Under the pieces are notes generated by a model. That model was not told where the DNA came from, made no database searches, and saw nothing but the letters and a program-made list of their open reading frames with translations. Shown piece by piece: positions 35,559 to 44,235 of a stretch of 64,000 bases of DNA. The DNA is from an uncultured Prevotellaceae bacterium (GTDB lineage: Bacteria > Bacteroidota > Bacteroidia > Bacteroidales > Bacteroidaceae): positions 1-64,000 of the forward strand of contig CACWMK010000003.1 in assembly GCA_902761905.1 (NCBI GenBank), written 5' to 3'. Numbering within the stretch: position 1 is the first letter of the stretch; every line of letters begins with the position of its first letter. Position numbers and translations under genes: made by a program.

Positions 35559-35593
35559 AAACTCTCCTGAAACAATCTGGGAGAGTTTTTTTT
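35559..35593. terminator. Bidirectional terminator between TPR pseudo-protease and dnaB
   Basis: ACTCTCC and GGAGAGT form a perfect stem flanked by A- and T-runs; it serves both convergent genes. Confidence 0.9.
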
Positions 35594-35597
35594 ATTC

Positions 35598-37106
35598 TTA
35601 GAATGGTAGTGGTCCGTCGGGCATTGGCGGTGGCAGAGGATTGTCGTCGCCATTAAGCTTCGAACCGATAATCTCACCTCCACCCATCGGAGCACGGTTG
35701 TCGATAGTCTTCTCTTCAGGATTTTCAAATCGGGTAAACTCACCGCGGAATGTCAGCAGCACATCGCCTGTGGCACCCTTACGGTGCTTGGCTATGATGA
35801 TCTGTGCCATACCATGCAGGTCGCGACCATTGTCGTCCTGATAGATGTGGTAATACTCAGGGCGATGAACGAACAGTACCATGTCGGCATCCTGCTCGAT
35901 GGCTCCCGACTCACGCAGGTCAGACAGTTGCGGGCGCTTACCTTCCAGTCCCTCACGGCTCTCAACACCACGGTTAAGCTGACTGAGCGCCAGGATAGGA
36001 ATATTCAACTCCTTGGCCAGTCCTTTGAGCGAACGAGAGATGGTCGACACCTCTTCCTGTCGGCTGCTGAATCGCATTCCGTTGGCATTCATCAGCTGCA
36101 GATAGTCGATCATTATCAGTTTGATGCCGTGCTCACGAACCAGTCGACGAGCCTTGGTACGAAGTTCGAAAACAGAGAGACCTGGAGTGTCATCCACATA
36201 CAACGGTGCACCCAGCAGCTGGTTGATATTCTTGTCCAGTCGCTCCCATTCATCACGTTGCAGCTGTCCGTTCAATATCTTCGAACCCTGAATTTCGCAG
36301 GCGTTAGATATCAGACGGTTTACCAACTGAACGTTCGACATTTCGAGCGAGAAGAAGGCCATCGGCTGTCGCAGGTCGGCTGCAATGTTCTTGGCCATCG
36401 ATAGTGCAAACGATGTCTTACCCATCGCAGGACGTCCGGCTATGATAACCAGGTCGGAAGCCTGCCAACCACTGGTGATATCATCAAGCTTATAATATCC
36501 GGTCGACACACCCGTCAGTCCATCGGTGTTCTTGGCTGCGTCCTGAATACCCTTAACTGCCTGAGCGATAACCGGGTCGATGGCGGTGTAGTCCTTCTTC
36601 ATGTTGTGCTGCGACAGTTCGAACAGCGAACCCTCGGCCTCCTGCATAAGGTCTTCCACATCGATAGTCTCGTCGAAGGCCTTAGTCTGAATCATACTCG
36701 AGAATGATATCAGCTGACGGGCCAGTGACTTCTGCGCGATGACGTTAGCATGATACTCGATATTGGCCGATGTTGCCACACCCGAACTAAGTTCTGCGAT
36801 ATATCCAGGACCGCCCACCTGCTCCAGATTGCCATTCTTGGCCAGTTGGTCGGTAACGGTAAGCATGTCCACAGGTTTCTCCTCCATACTCAAGTCGCGT
36901 ATGGCGGCATAAACCATCTGGTTACGTGGTTCGTAGAAACTCTCTGGGCGCAGTATCTCGCAGACTATTGCATACGCGTCCTTATCTATCATGAGTGCAC
37001 CCAACACGGCCTTCTCCATCTCGGTGGCCTGCGGCTGCAGATGACCGAAGGTAGGGTCAAGCGGCTGGTTGCTCTTTCTTCGTCTATTATTTGTTTGTTC
37101 TGCCAT
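35598..37106 (-). CDS. dnaB: Replicative DNA helicase
   Basis: A 502-residue hexameric helicase that unwinds DNA at the replication fork. N-terminal domain about 20-125 (QATEMEKAVLGALM), linker, then the RecA-like core with Walker A IIAGRPAMGKTSFAL (near 225-239), Walker B LIMIDYLQLM and SQLNRGVESR. The C-terminal tail (about 465-502) is Gly/Pro/Asp-rich and likely unstructured. No intein is present. Last gene of the rarA-TRIC-dnaB run; 26 bases separate it from the TRIC gene. Confidence 0.97.
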   Translation of the reverse strand: MAEQTNNRRRKSNQPLDPTFGHLQPQATEMEKAVLGALMIDKDAYAIVCEILRPESFYEPRNQMVYAAIRDLSMEEKPVDMLTVTDQLAKNGNLEQVGGPGYIAELSSGVATSANIEYHANVIAQKSLARQLISFSSMIQTKAFDETIDVEDLMQEAEGSLFELSQHNMKKDYTAIDPVIAQAVKGIQDAAKNTDGLTGVSTGYYKLDDITSGWQASDLVIIAGRPAMGKTSFALSMAKNIAADLRQPMAFFSLEMSNVQLVNRLISNACEIQGSKILNGQLQRDEWERLDKNINQLLGAPLYVDDTPGLSVFELRTKARRLVREHGIKLIMIDYLQLMNANGMRFSSRQEEVSTISRSLKGLAKELNIPILALSQLNRGVESREGLEGKRPQLSDLRESGAIEQDADMVLFVHRPEYYHIYQDDNGRDLHGMAQIIIAKHRKGATGDVLLTFRGEFTRFENPEEKTIDNRAPMGGGEIIGSKLNGDDNPLPPPMPDGPLPF

Positions 37107-37132
37107 ATCTCTAAATTCTAAATTCTAAAATC

Positions 37133-37747
37133 TTACTTCTCTTTCAATACCGGGAGTGAGAGGTGGTAGCGTACTGCCAGGAAACGAATCAGGCAGGTCA
37201 CAGCAAAGCTCATACCGGCACTGATCTCTGCAGGCACACCAAGTTCGGCCAGTCCCCAATAAGCCAGACCGCCTATTACACAGGCCATGGCATAGATCTC
37301 CTTATGGAAGATTACTGGCTCGTTGTTAAGCAGCACATCGCGGATCACTCCACCAGCCGAACCCGTGATACATCCCATGATGATAGCCACCCAGAATGGC
37401 TGACCGAAGGCCAGACTCTTCTGTATACCAGCAATAGTAAAAAGTGCCAGTCCCAGTGTGTCGAACACAAACCATGCATTCTTCAGTGGTTCCATCCACT
37501 TGCCAAACAGCACCACCGTTACCAGTGCCACTGCCGTACATATCAGGTATATCGGGTTGGTCATCCAGAATGGTGTGGTGCCCAGCATCACGTCGCGGAT
37601 GGTACCGCCGCCGATGGCCACAGCCACACCGCACACATAACCTCCGAACCAGTCGAAGTGCTTGGCGGCAGCATGCCTGATACCCGAAATGGCGAAGGCA
37701 AATGTACCCAGTAGTTCTATAAATGCTATTATCAGATTTTGCTCCAT
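37133..37747 (-). CDS. Trimeric intracellular cation (TRIC)-family channel, UPF0126
   Basis: A 204-residue inner-membrane protein with seven hydrophobic segments in two repeats of three plus one. The repeated glycine-rich motifs GGYVCGVAVAIGGGTIRDVMLG (first half) and GCITGSAGGVIRDVLLN (second half) are diagnostic of the bacterial TRIC/YicG family. Structurally studied members form trimeric potassium-permeable channels; the physiological role is uncertain. Five bases separate it from rarA upstream. Confidence 0.92.
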   Translation of the reverse strand: MEQNLIIAFIELLGTFAFAISGIRHAAAKHFDWFGGYVCGVAVAIGGGTIRDVMLGTTPFWMTNPIYLICTAVALVTVVLFGKWMEPLKNAWFVFDTLGLALFTIAGIQKSLAFGQPFWVAIIMGCITGSAGGVIRDVLLNNEPVIFHKEIYAMACVIGGLAYWGLAELGVPAEISAGMSFAVTCLIRFLAVRYHLSLPVLKEK

Positions 37748-37752
37748 AATGA

Positions 37753-39027
37753 TTAATCCTCGTAACGTTTACCCCAGTAGTTCACCATCCGCTGATACAT
37801 TTTTTCCTCCGTGGGGTTATGCTGTCCGTGCCACAGGCGCTCGTTCTGCAGTGCATCGGGCATGTACTGCTGCGGTGTGAAGTGACCGGCATAGTCGTGC
37901 GGATACTTGTATCCGTCGTGATAGCCCAGCTCCTTCATCAGCTGTGTAGGTGCATTGCGGATGGGTAGCGGCACAGGCTGATTGCCGGTACGGCGCACCA
38001 GGTCGAGTGCAGCGTCAACACCCAGATAGGCGCTGTTGCTCTTTGGCGATGTGGCCAGATAAACCGTAGCTTCGGCCAGGGGAATTCTGCCCTCGGGCCA
38101 ACCTATCTTCATCACTGCGTCGAATGCGGCATTGGCCAGCAACAGTGCATTGGGATTAGCCAGACCGATGTCCTCGCTGGCACTGATAACCAGTCGGCGG
38201 GCAATGAACTGTGGATCTTCGCCACCCTCAATCATTCTGGCCAACCAATACAGCGCAGCATCGGGATCAGAACCGCGGATACTCTTGATAAATGCCGAGA
38301 TGATATCGTAGTGCATCTCGCCGTCCTTGTCGTATGCCAATGGGTTCTGCTGCAGACGGTTCACTACCTTCTCGTCGGTAATTACGACTTCATCCGATGA
38401 TTCAGCCTCGATCACCAACTCTAAGATATTCAGCAACTTACGCGCATCGCCACCGCTATAGCGGAGCATAGCTCCAGTCTCTTGCAGCACTATGTTTCGC
38501 TCCTTCAGTATAGAGTCGGTGTGTATGGCTCGGTCGATGAGTTTCAGCAGGTCATCCTTCTCGAGCGATTTGAGAACATACAGTTGGCAGCGCGACAACA
38601 ATGGACGTATAACCTCAAACGACGGGTTCTCGGTCGTAGCACCTATCAGCGTCACTATTCCCTTCTCTACCGCACCCAGCAGCGAGTCCTGCTGCGACTT
38701 TGAGAATCGGTGAATCTCGTCTATAAATAAAATAGGTGAAGCCTCGTTGAAGAATCTTCCCTTTTGTGCCTTCTCTATCACGTCGCGCACATCCTTCACA
38801 CCGCTGGTCACAGCCGACAGTGTGTAGAATGGAGTTTCAAGCCTATGAGCGATGATCTGAGCCAGTGTGGTTTTGCCCACTCCGGGAGGGCCCCAGAGTA
38901 TGAACGACGGAATGCGTCCTGCGTCGATCATCTTACGCAGAACAGCCCCCTCGCCCACCAAATGTTCTTGTCCGATATACTCGTCAAGAGTGCGAGGTCT
39001 GAGTCTTTCAGCCAGTGGTTGTGCCAT
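37753..39027 (-). CDS. rarA: Replication-associated recombination protein A (AAA+ ATPase)
   Basis: A 424-residue clamp-loader-like AAA+ protein of the RarA/MgsA/WRNIP1 family, which acts at stalled replication forks. N-terminal PLAERLRPRTLDEYIGQEHLV, Walker [13 protein letters not shown] (near 43-54), Walker B ILFIDEIHRFSKSQQD and sensor region IGATTENPSFEV are all present, followed by the C-terminal oligomerisation region (FIKSIRGSDPDAALYWLARM). First gene of the rarA-TRIC-dnaB run. Its promoter box (39038-39045) leaves a leader of only about four to six bases. Confidence 0.95.
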   Translation of the reverse strand: MAQPLAERLRPRTLDEYIGQEHLVGEGAVLRKMIDAGRIPSFILWGPPGVGKTTLAQIIAHRLETPFYTLSAVTSGVKDVRDVIEKAQKGRFFNEASPILFIDEIHRFSKSQQDSLLGAVEKGIVTLIGATTENPSFEVIRPLLSRCQLYVLKSLEKDDLLKLIDRAIHTDSILKERNIVLQETGAMLRYSGGDARKLLNILELVIEAESSDEVVITDEKVVNRLQQNPLAYDKDGEMHYDIISAFIKSIRGSDPDAALYWLARMIEGGEDPQFIARRLVISASEDIGLANPNALLLANAAFDAVMKIGWPEGRIPLAEATVYLATSPKSNSAYLGVDAALDLVRRTGNQPVPLPIRNAPTQLMKELGYHDGYKYPHDYAGHFTPQQYMPDALQNERLWHGQHNPTEEKMYQRMVNYWGKRYED

Positions 39028-39037
39028 AATTCGGGCA

Positions 39038-39068
39038 CAAAGTTACGTTAAATTACGATAATTACAAA
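39038..39068 (-). promoter_or_regulatory. Promoter of rarA operon
   Basis: On the minus strand TTTG (39065-39068), 19 bases, TAACTTTG (39038-39045), ten bases from the end of the box to the rarA start codon. Confidence 0.75.
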
Positions 39069-39084
39069 AAATTATGCCCAAAAA

Positions 39085-39116
39085 CTTGCTAATAAAAAAT
39101 AAAGTGGTTAAATTTG
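39085..39116 (+). promoter_or_regulatory. Promoter of acidic-tail protein gene
   Basis: CTTG (39085-39088, one mismatch to TTTG), 20 bases, TAAATTTG (39109-39116). Confidence 0.65.
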
Positions 39117-39137
39117 CACCATATTTAGTAGAATAAT

Positions 39138-39965
39138 ATGGCAAGAACAAAACAACAACAACCGGAAAGTAATCCGTCATTATCAATTAAGAGTGTTACA
39201 AAGAGTAGTGTTTGGGACATCCAGGAGAACGATGTTATCCGTATGTGGGAGGCCGCATGCAAGGATGCCGAAGTGAAGGAAAACGTTAAGCACTATCTGC
39301 AGATATTCAAGAGTGCCTTCTTCATCGAGGATCTTCGCGACGATTCTGCCGCTACTCGCAGAAACTATGAGGGTCGTGGTTACAAGGTAGCCTCGATCAA
39401 GTTTGATGATAACATGAAGTTCACCTGGGGTATCAAGAAGCGCCCCATCTCGCGTGTAACCGACCTTACTTACGAGAACATCCGTCACATCACAGCCACA
39501 CAGCTGCTCGAGGTTATCGACCGCAACTTCGGTGGTGGATGGGACTCGCTCTCACAGTCGGTTCAGGACGTTATCCAGAGTGGCTTCGACATCTCTACCA
39601 CTACTCTGCCAAAGGACCGTCTGCACAAGAAGGGCGGCATGTACGATAAGAAGGTAGAAGATGGCTACGAGGTGCTCGAGGTGGCCAAAGGCGGATGGGT
39701 AGAGGCAATCTTTGCCAAGCTTAAGCCCGAGGAGATCAAGCTTCGCATGCAGCTGCGTAGCGGCGACGATGATGATGACTTCGACGAGGACGACGATTCA
39801 GACGTAATCGTAGAAGACAACTACAGCTCGCACGATGAGGAAGACGAGGAGGTTGACGGCCCCAACGACGACGATATCACCGAGGACAACTACTCTACCA
39901 TGATGGACCTTGGTAGCGACGAGGACGAGGAGGCATCAGAGCTCATCGATTTCGCCGACGAATAA
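39138..39965 (+). CDS. Unknown cytoplasmic protein with highly acidic tail
   Basis: A 275-residue protein. Residues 1-200 are mixed and probably folded (WDIQENDVIRMWEAACKD, FIEDLRDDSAATRRNYEGRGYKV, DRNFGGGWDSLSQSVQDVI). The last ~70 residues are almost entirely acidic (GDDDDDFDEDDDSDVIVEDN and similar), ending SELIDFADE. No signal peptide or membrane segment. The layout, a folded N-terminal domain followed by a polyacidic tail, is like the RNA polymerase delta subunit of Firmicutes or DNA-mimic proteins, but no sequence similarity is claimed. It has its own promoter and lies 46 bases before hppA. Function unknown. Confidence 0.8.
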   Translation: MARTKQQQPESNPSLSIKSVTKSSVWDIQENDVIRMWEAACKDAEVKENVKHYLQIFKSAFFIEDLRDDSAATRRNYEGRGYKVASIKFDDNMKFTWGIKKRPISRVTDLTYENIRHITATQLLEVIDRNFGGGWDSLSQSVQDVIQSGFDISTTTLPKDRLHKKGGMYDKKVEDGYEVLEVAKGGWVEAIFAKLKPEEIKLRMQLRSGDDDDDFDEDDDSDVIVEDNYSSHDEEDEEVDGPNDDDITEDNYSTMMDLGSDEDEEASELIDFADE

Positions 39966-40011
39966 AGCGAGATTTCACTAATCAACAATCCAATAAAAAC
40001 TTAAACCTATT

Positions 40012-42198
40012 ATGATGATTCCCCAAGTATTCTGGCTAGTGCCCGTCGCATCGATTGTGGCACTAGCTATGGCGTACTATTTCTTCACCCAGATGATGAA
40101 GGCTGATGAGGGTACGCCACGCATGAAAGAGATTGCGCTATATGTGCGCAAAGGTGCTATGGCCTATCTGTGGCAACAGTACAAGGTAGTACTCATTGTG
40201 TTCGCTGTGCTCTGTGTGCTCTTCACTTTCATGGCCTTTGGCCTGAACGTGCAAAACCATTGGGTGCCCTTCGCATTCCTCACAGGTGGATTCTTCTCGG
40301 GACTGGCTGGTTTCTTTGGCATGAAGACGGCTACTTACGCTTCTGCCCGTACTGCTAATGCTGCCCGTGAGAGTCTTGATGCCGGTCTTAAGATTGCATT
40401 CCGTTCGGGTGCTGTGATGGGTCTCACCGTGGTAGGCCTCGGACTGCTCGACATCGCCGTGTGGTTTGTGGTACTGAACCGCTTCGATCCCGACGGACTC
40501 ATCTCTATCACCACCACCATGCTTACCTTTGGTATGGGTGCATCGTGCCAGGCTCTGTTTGCACGTGTGGGCGGTGGTATCTATACTAAGGCTGCCGACG
40601 TGGGTGCCGACATTGTGGGTAAGGTCGAGGCCGATATCCCTGAGGACGATCCACGCAATCCTGCTACCATTGCCGATAACGTGGGCGATAACGTGGGCGA
40701 CGTAGCCGGTATGGGTGCCGACCTGTACGAGAGCTACTGCGGTTCGGTGCTGTCGACCGCCGCTCTGGGTGCTGCAGCATTCGGTGTGGCTGGGATTGAC
40801 ATCCAGCTGCGTGCCGTCATCGCTCCTATGCTGATAGCTGCTGTGGGCGTGTTCCTGTCGCTGCTGGGCATATTCCTGGTTCGTACCAAGGAGGGCGCCA
40901 CCATGAAGGATCTGCTGCGCTCGCTGTCGGTTGGTACCAATGTCAGTGCCATCCTAATCGCTGGTGCAACATTCGCCATCCTCTATCTGCTGGGCATCGA
41001 GAACTGGCTCGGACTGTCGTTCTCGGTCATCTCGGGTCTTGCTGCCGGTGTCATCATCGGTCAGGCCACCGAGTATTACACATCCCACAGCTACAAGCCT
41101 ACACAGAAGATATCTGAGGCCGGACAGACTGGTGCTGCCACCGTTATTATCAAAGGTATAGGCACAGGTATGATTTCTACCTGCATACCAGTCATCACCA
41201 TCGGTGTGGCTATCATGCTGAGTTATCTGTGCGCCAACGGGTTCGACCTCTCGATGACTTCTGAGTCGCTGGCTCACGGTCTGTATGGTATCGGTATCGC
41301 TGCCGTGGGTATGCTGTCGACACTGGGCATCACACTGGCTACCGACGCTTACGGGCCAATCGCCGATAATGCCGGCGGTAATGCTGAGATGTCGAGTCTT
41401 GGCGAGGAGGTTCGTCACCGCACCGATGCTCTCGATGCTCTGGGCAACACCACTGCTGCCACTGGTAAGGGCTTTGCCATCGGGTCGGCTGCACTCACCG
41501 CTCTGGCTCTGTTGGCATCGTATATCGAGGAGATAAAGATAGCCATGACGCGTGCCGGTGTGATGATGGAGAACGTGAAAGGCGAGGTTATCTCGGCTGC
41601 CGATGCAAATATACCTGACTTTATGAACTTCTTCCAGGTGAACCTGATGAACCCCAAGGTGCTGGTTGGTGCTTTTATTGGTGCCATGGCAGCATTTCTG
41701 TTCTGCGGTATGACCATGGAGGCTGTGGGCCGTGCTGCCGAAAAGATGGTGCAGGAGGTTCGCCGCCAGTTCCGCGAGATTGCCGGTATACTTGAGGGCA
41801 CAGGCACTCCTGACTATGGTCGCTGCGTAGAGATTTCTACACGTGCCGCTCAGCACGAGATGATCATCCCGTCGGTGCTGGCCATCATCATTCCTATCAT
41901 CGTGGGTTGCGTGCTCGGCGTGGCTGGTGTGCTGGGTCTGCTGGTTGGCGGACTGGCCGGTGGCTTTACCCTGGCTGTGTTTATGGCCAATGCCGGTGGT
42001 GCATGGGACAACGCTAAGAAGAATATCGAGGAAGGCGCCTTTGGTGGCAAGGGTTCGTTTGCACATAAGGCCTGTATCGTGGGCGACACCGTGGGCGACC
42101 CGTTCAAGGACACCAGTGGCCCGTCGCTCAATATCCTTATCAAGCTCATGTCGATGGTCAGCATTGTGATGGCTGGTCTCACTGTGGCTTTTATGTAA
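40012..42198 (+). CDS. hppA: Membrane-bound pyrophosphatase, probably K+-stimulated Na+ pump
   Basis: A 728-residue integral membrane protein with about 16 membrane segments that couples hydrolysis of pyrophosphate to ion pumping. Substrate-binding motifs are clear: DVGADIVGKVEADIPEDDPRNPATIADNVGDNVGD and the C-terminal VGDTVGDPFKDTSGPSLN-type motif (split here for length). The position that separates K+-dependent from K+-independent enzymes reads GNTTAATGKG, with Ala and Gly in place of the Lys seen in K+-independent pumps, so it belongs to the K+-stimulated group, many of which move Na+. Na+ specificity is inference. It lies beside no related gene; the Rnf complex later in the window would also generate an ion gradient. 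Confidence 0.94.
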   Translation: MMIPQVFWLVPVASIVALAMAYYFFTQMMKADEGTPRMKEIALYVRKGAMAYLWQQYKVVLIVFAVLCVLFTFMAFGLNVQNHWVPFAFLTGGFFSGLAGFFGMKTATYASARTANAARESLDAGLKIAFRSGAVMGLTVVGLGLLDIAVWFVVLNRFDPDGLISITTTMLTFGMGASCQALFARVGGGIYTKAADVGADIVGKVEADIPEDDPRNPATIADNVGDNVGDVAGMGADLYESYCGSVLSTAALGAAAFGVAGIDIQLRAVIAPMLIAAVGVFLSLLGIFLVRTKEGATMKDLLRSLSVGTNVSAILIAGATFAILYLLGIENWLGLSFSVISGLAAGVIIGQATEYYTSHSYKPTQKISEAGQTGAATVIIKGIGTGMISTCIPVITIGVAIMLSYLCANGFDLSMTSESLAHGLYGIGIAAVGMLSTLGITLATDAYGPIADNAGGNAEMSSLGEEVRHRTDALDALGNTTAATGKGFAIGSAALTALALLASYIEEIKIAMTRAGVMMENVKGEVISAADANIPDFMNFFQVNLMNPKVLVGAFIGAMAAFLFCGMTMEAVGRAAEKMVQEVRRQFREIAGILEGTGTPDYGRCVEISTRAAQHEMIIPSVLAIIIPIIVGCVLGVAGVLGLLVGGLAGGFTLAVFMANAGGAWDNAKKNIEEGAFGGKGSFAHKACIVGDTVGDPFKDTSGPSLNILIKLMSMVSIVMAGLTVAFM

Positions 42199-42208
42199 TT
42201 TAATGTAG

Positions 42209-42856
42209 ATGAATAAATATCTAATCATATCTTTGTTCTGGCTTTGTTGCACCATTGGTGCACAAGGCCAGACTTTTACTTCTCAAGCTATCCCCGATAG
42301 CGTGTGGCAAACCATGCAAGGCAAGACCTGGCACGACAATCCGTATATCCGTCGCAGCGACCTGCGCTACCTGCGCATATCGCACTACGATCTTGAGGGG
42401 CGCGTGCATGTGGGCGAGATGATTTGCAACAAGCTGATAGCCGACAAGCTGTTGGCCATCTTCAGCGAACTCTATGCCGCCCACTACCCCATCCAGCGCA
42501 TGCGTCTGCCCGACAACTACGATGCCGACGACGAGCGCCAGATGCGCGACAACAACACCAGCTGCTTCTGCTATCGCAATGTTTCGGGGTCAAAGAATCT
42601 GTCGAAACACGCCCGCGGACTGGCTATCGACATCAACACTCTGTACAATCCCTACATCCGATATAGCAAGAAAGACGGCAGCCGCATAGTAGAACCTGCA
42701 ACTGCCGTAAAGTATTGTGACCGCAAGGCCAACTTCCCATATAAAATCACCACCAGCGATCTATGTTATAAGCTGTTTGTGAAGTATGGTTTTACATGGG
42801 GCGGCGCCTGGCGCACTATGAAGGATTACCAGCATTTCGAGTATAAGCTTCGATAA
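42209..42856 (+). CDS. M15-family peptidase (D-Ala-D-Ala carboxypeptidase type)
   Basis: A 215-residue exported protein (signal peptide about 1-21) of the VanY/M15 zinc peptidase family. The zinc ligands His134 and Asp141 lie in SKHARGLAIDINTLYNP and the third ligand in the C-terminal HFEYKL (His209). Such enzymes trim the peptide stem of peptidoglycan. Its 3' end overlaps by 41 bases the end of the convergent S11 carboxypeptidase gene, an unusual arrangement of two wall peptidases of different folds facing each other. Ten bases after hppA, possibly cotranscribed with it. Confidence 0.92.
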   Translation: MNKYLIISLFWLCCTIGAQGQTFTSQAIPDSVWQTMQGKTWHDNPYIRRSDLRYLRISHYDLEGRVHVGEMICNKLIADKLLAIFSELYAAHYPIQRMRLPDNYDADDERQMRDNNTSCFCYRNVSGSKNLSKHARGLAIDINTLYNPYIRYSKKDGSRIVEPATAVKYCDRKANFPYKITTSDLCYKLFVKYGFTWGGAWRTMKDYQHFEYKLR

Positions 42857-43763
42857 CCCGGAAGCCATAGTCAAGCAGTGCAGCCGACTCGATGAATCGG
42901 CTCTTAAACGTGCGACTGCCCAACAGCACCAGCGTAAGCGTATGGCCGCCGCGAGTGGCCGATGATGCCAGACAGTAACCAGCCTGACGTGTAAACCCTG
43001 TTTTTATGCCGATGCAGCCCTCGTAGGTGTGTATCAGCGCGTTGCTGTTTCGGCAGTCCAGATGGCGGCCGTCGGTCAGCGGTATCTCTGCCTCGGCCGT
43101 GCCCACTATCTCTGCAAATGCACTGTCGCGCATGCAGTATCGGGCCAGCACTATCAGGTCGCGTGCGCTGCTGTAGTTGCTGTCGTTAGGCATTCCGTTG
43201 GGATTGTCAAAGTGTGTAGAGTCCATGCCCAGATACACCGCCTTGGCGTTCATCAGGCTGTAGAATGTCAGCGTGTCGCCCGCCGTGTGCTTGGCCAGCG
43301 CATAAGCAGCATCGTTGTCGCTTATCATCATCATCTCGCGTATCAGGTCGCCAGCCAGATAAGCTTGTCCTAACTTCACGCGCGAGTCCTTATTGATATA
43401 GACATCATCGCAAATCGCTATGGTATCGTTCAGATGTCCGTACTCCAGCGCCAGCATTGCGGTCATCATCTTGGTTATCGACGCCATGTATCTTCGGCTG
43501 TATGCGTTCTTGGCCGATATCACCATGCCAGTCGAGTCGTCAATCAGCATCCAAGCATCGGCTGTTAGCGAGTCGAGTTTCGAGCGTCCTTCGATGGTAT
43601 CGGGGTTAACCCGCATGCAGAGCGATATGCTGTCGATGTGTGTAGCCTGCTCCAGTCGTATCTGTTCGGGTGTTTTCTGTTCTGCTTCTTCTTTTCCTAG
43701 TCTGCACGATCCCAGCTGCAGCGCCAGCATCGTGATAAATGTGTATATAGCGATTTTCTTCAT
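42816..43763 (-). CDS. D-alanyl-D-alanine carboxypeptidase, S11 family lipoprotein
   Basis: A 315-residue penicillin-binding protein of the DacA type. Lipobox LGSC with Cys20 marks it as a lipoprotein. The active-site triad is complete: SITK (Ser95, Lys98), SDN (148-150) and KTG (254-256). It removes the terminal D-Ala of peptidoglycan stem peptides in the periplasm. The protein ends soon after the catalytic domain, without the C-terminal membrane anchor of E. coli DacA; the lipid anchor probably replaces it. It has a perfect promoter (43783-43814) and its 3' end overlaps the M15 peptidase gene. Confidence 0.93.
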   Translation of the reverse strand: MKKIAIYTFITMLALQLGSCRLGKEEAEQKTPEQIRLEQATHIDSISLCMRVNPDTIEGRSKLDSLTADAWMLIDDSTGMVISAKNAYSRRYMASITKMMTAMLALEYGHLNDTIAICDDVYINKDSRVKLGQAYLAGDLIREMMMISDNDAAYALAKHTAGDTLTFYSLMNAKAVYLGMDSTHFDNPNGMPNDSNYSSARDLIVLARYCMRDSAFAEIVGTAEAEIPLTDGRHLDCRNSNALIHTYEGCIGIKTGFTRQAGYCLASSATRGGHTLTLVLLGSRTFKSRFIESAALLDYGFRVIEAYTRNAGNPS

Positions 43764-43782
43764 GTATTCTGTTTTTGGAGGA

Positions 43783-43814
43783 CAAAGGTATGCAAAATAA
43801 TCATTACGCCCAAA
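43783..43814 (-). promoter_or_regulatory. Promoter of S11 carboxypeptidase
   Basis: On the minus strand TTTG (43811-43814), 20 bases, TACCTTTG (43783-43790). Confidence 0.85.
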
Positions 43815-43822
43815 TTATAACA

Positions 43823-43858
43823 CAAAAAAAATATCGCAAGCGGCAATTGCTTGCGATA
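43823..43858 (-). terminator. Terminator after smalltalk gene
   Basis: On the minus strand TATCGCAAGC (43849-43858) pairs perfectly with GCTTGCGATA (43832-43841), followed by eight T. A very similar stem occurs at 50692-50732. Confidence 0.9.
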
Positions 43859-43873
43859 CTTCGGGTTTAAAGG

Positions 43874-43975
43874 TCAGACGCCTACACACGATGTGGCGCC
43901 AAGTGCTGTCAATACTGCCGATGCTATCGATGCTATCAGCTGGACGATGAATTTGATGGTTTCCTTCTTTGTCAT
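43874..43975 (-). CDS. Smalltalk protein (tiny Bacteroidales protein)
   Basis: A 33-residue protein starting MTKKETIKFIVQL, with a single hydrophobic helix and ending in ALGATSCVGV. It matches the pattern of the very small Bacteroidales 'smalltalk' proteins (short basic start, one hydrophobic helix, LG-x-T/Q-S-C end), which are often found close to HU-related DNA-binding genes and lysozyme or amidase genes in mobile modules. The TSC motif resembles a lipobox-like or membrane-anchored end. Function is unknown. It lies 260 bases downstream of the HU-related gene on the same strand, with a REP-like cluster between, and is followed by a perfect terminator. Confidence 0.8.
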   Translation of the reverse strand: MTKKETIKFIVQLIASIASAVLTALGATSCVGV

Positions 43976-44035
43976 ATGCTTTTTGTTTTTCCTACGGATT
44001 TTACGAATTTTACTGATTTTGTTCCCTCCTTCGGC

Positions 44036-44222
44036 TGTCATCTCGAGTCCCCCCCTGCCTTGTCATCTCGAGCCACATACCTTGTCATCTCGAGCGTCCC
44101 CACTTTTGTCATTCCGAGCGCTGTCGAGGAATCTCCTTCAAGAGATCTAGAGATCTCTCCATGCGCTTCGCTTAGTCGAGATGACAAGGATGGGTTGGCT
44201 TTGCTTAGTCGAGATGACAGAG
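44036..44222. repeat. REP-like element cluster, copy C
   Basis: Three tandem GTCATCTCGAG units about 22-25 bases apart (44037-44095), a divergent unit GTCATTCCGAGCG, and then inverted copies: GAGATCTCTCCATGCGCTTC with CTTAGTCGAGATGACA, and again TTAGTCGAGATGACAG. It sits between the smalltalk and HU-related genes. Confidence 0.85.
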
Positions 44223-44235
44223 GGGGGGCTGTGGT

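Noticed and set aside
40954-42255. 433-codon minus-strand frame opposite hppA
   Set aside because: Antisense shadow with no recognisable product; hppA motifs are certain.
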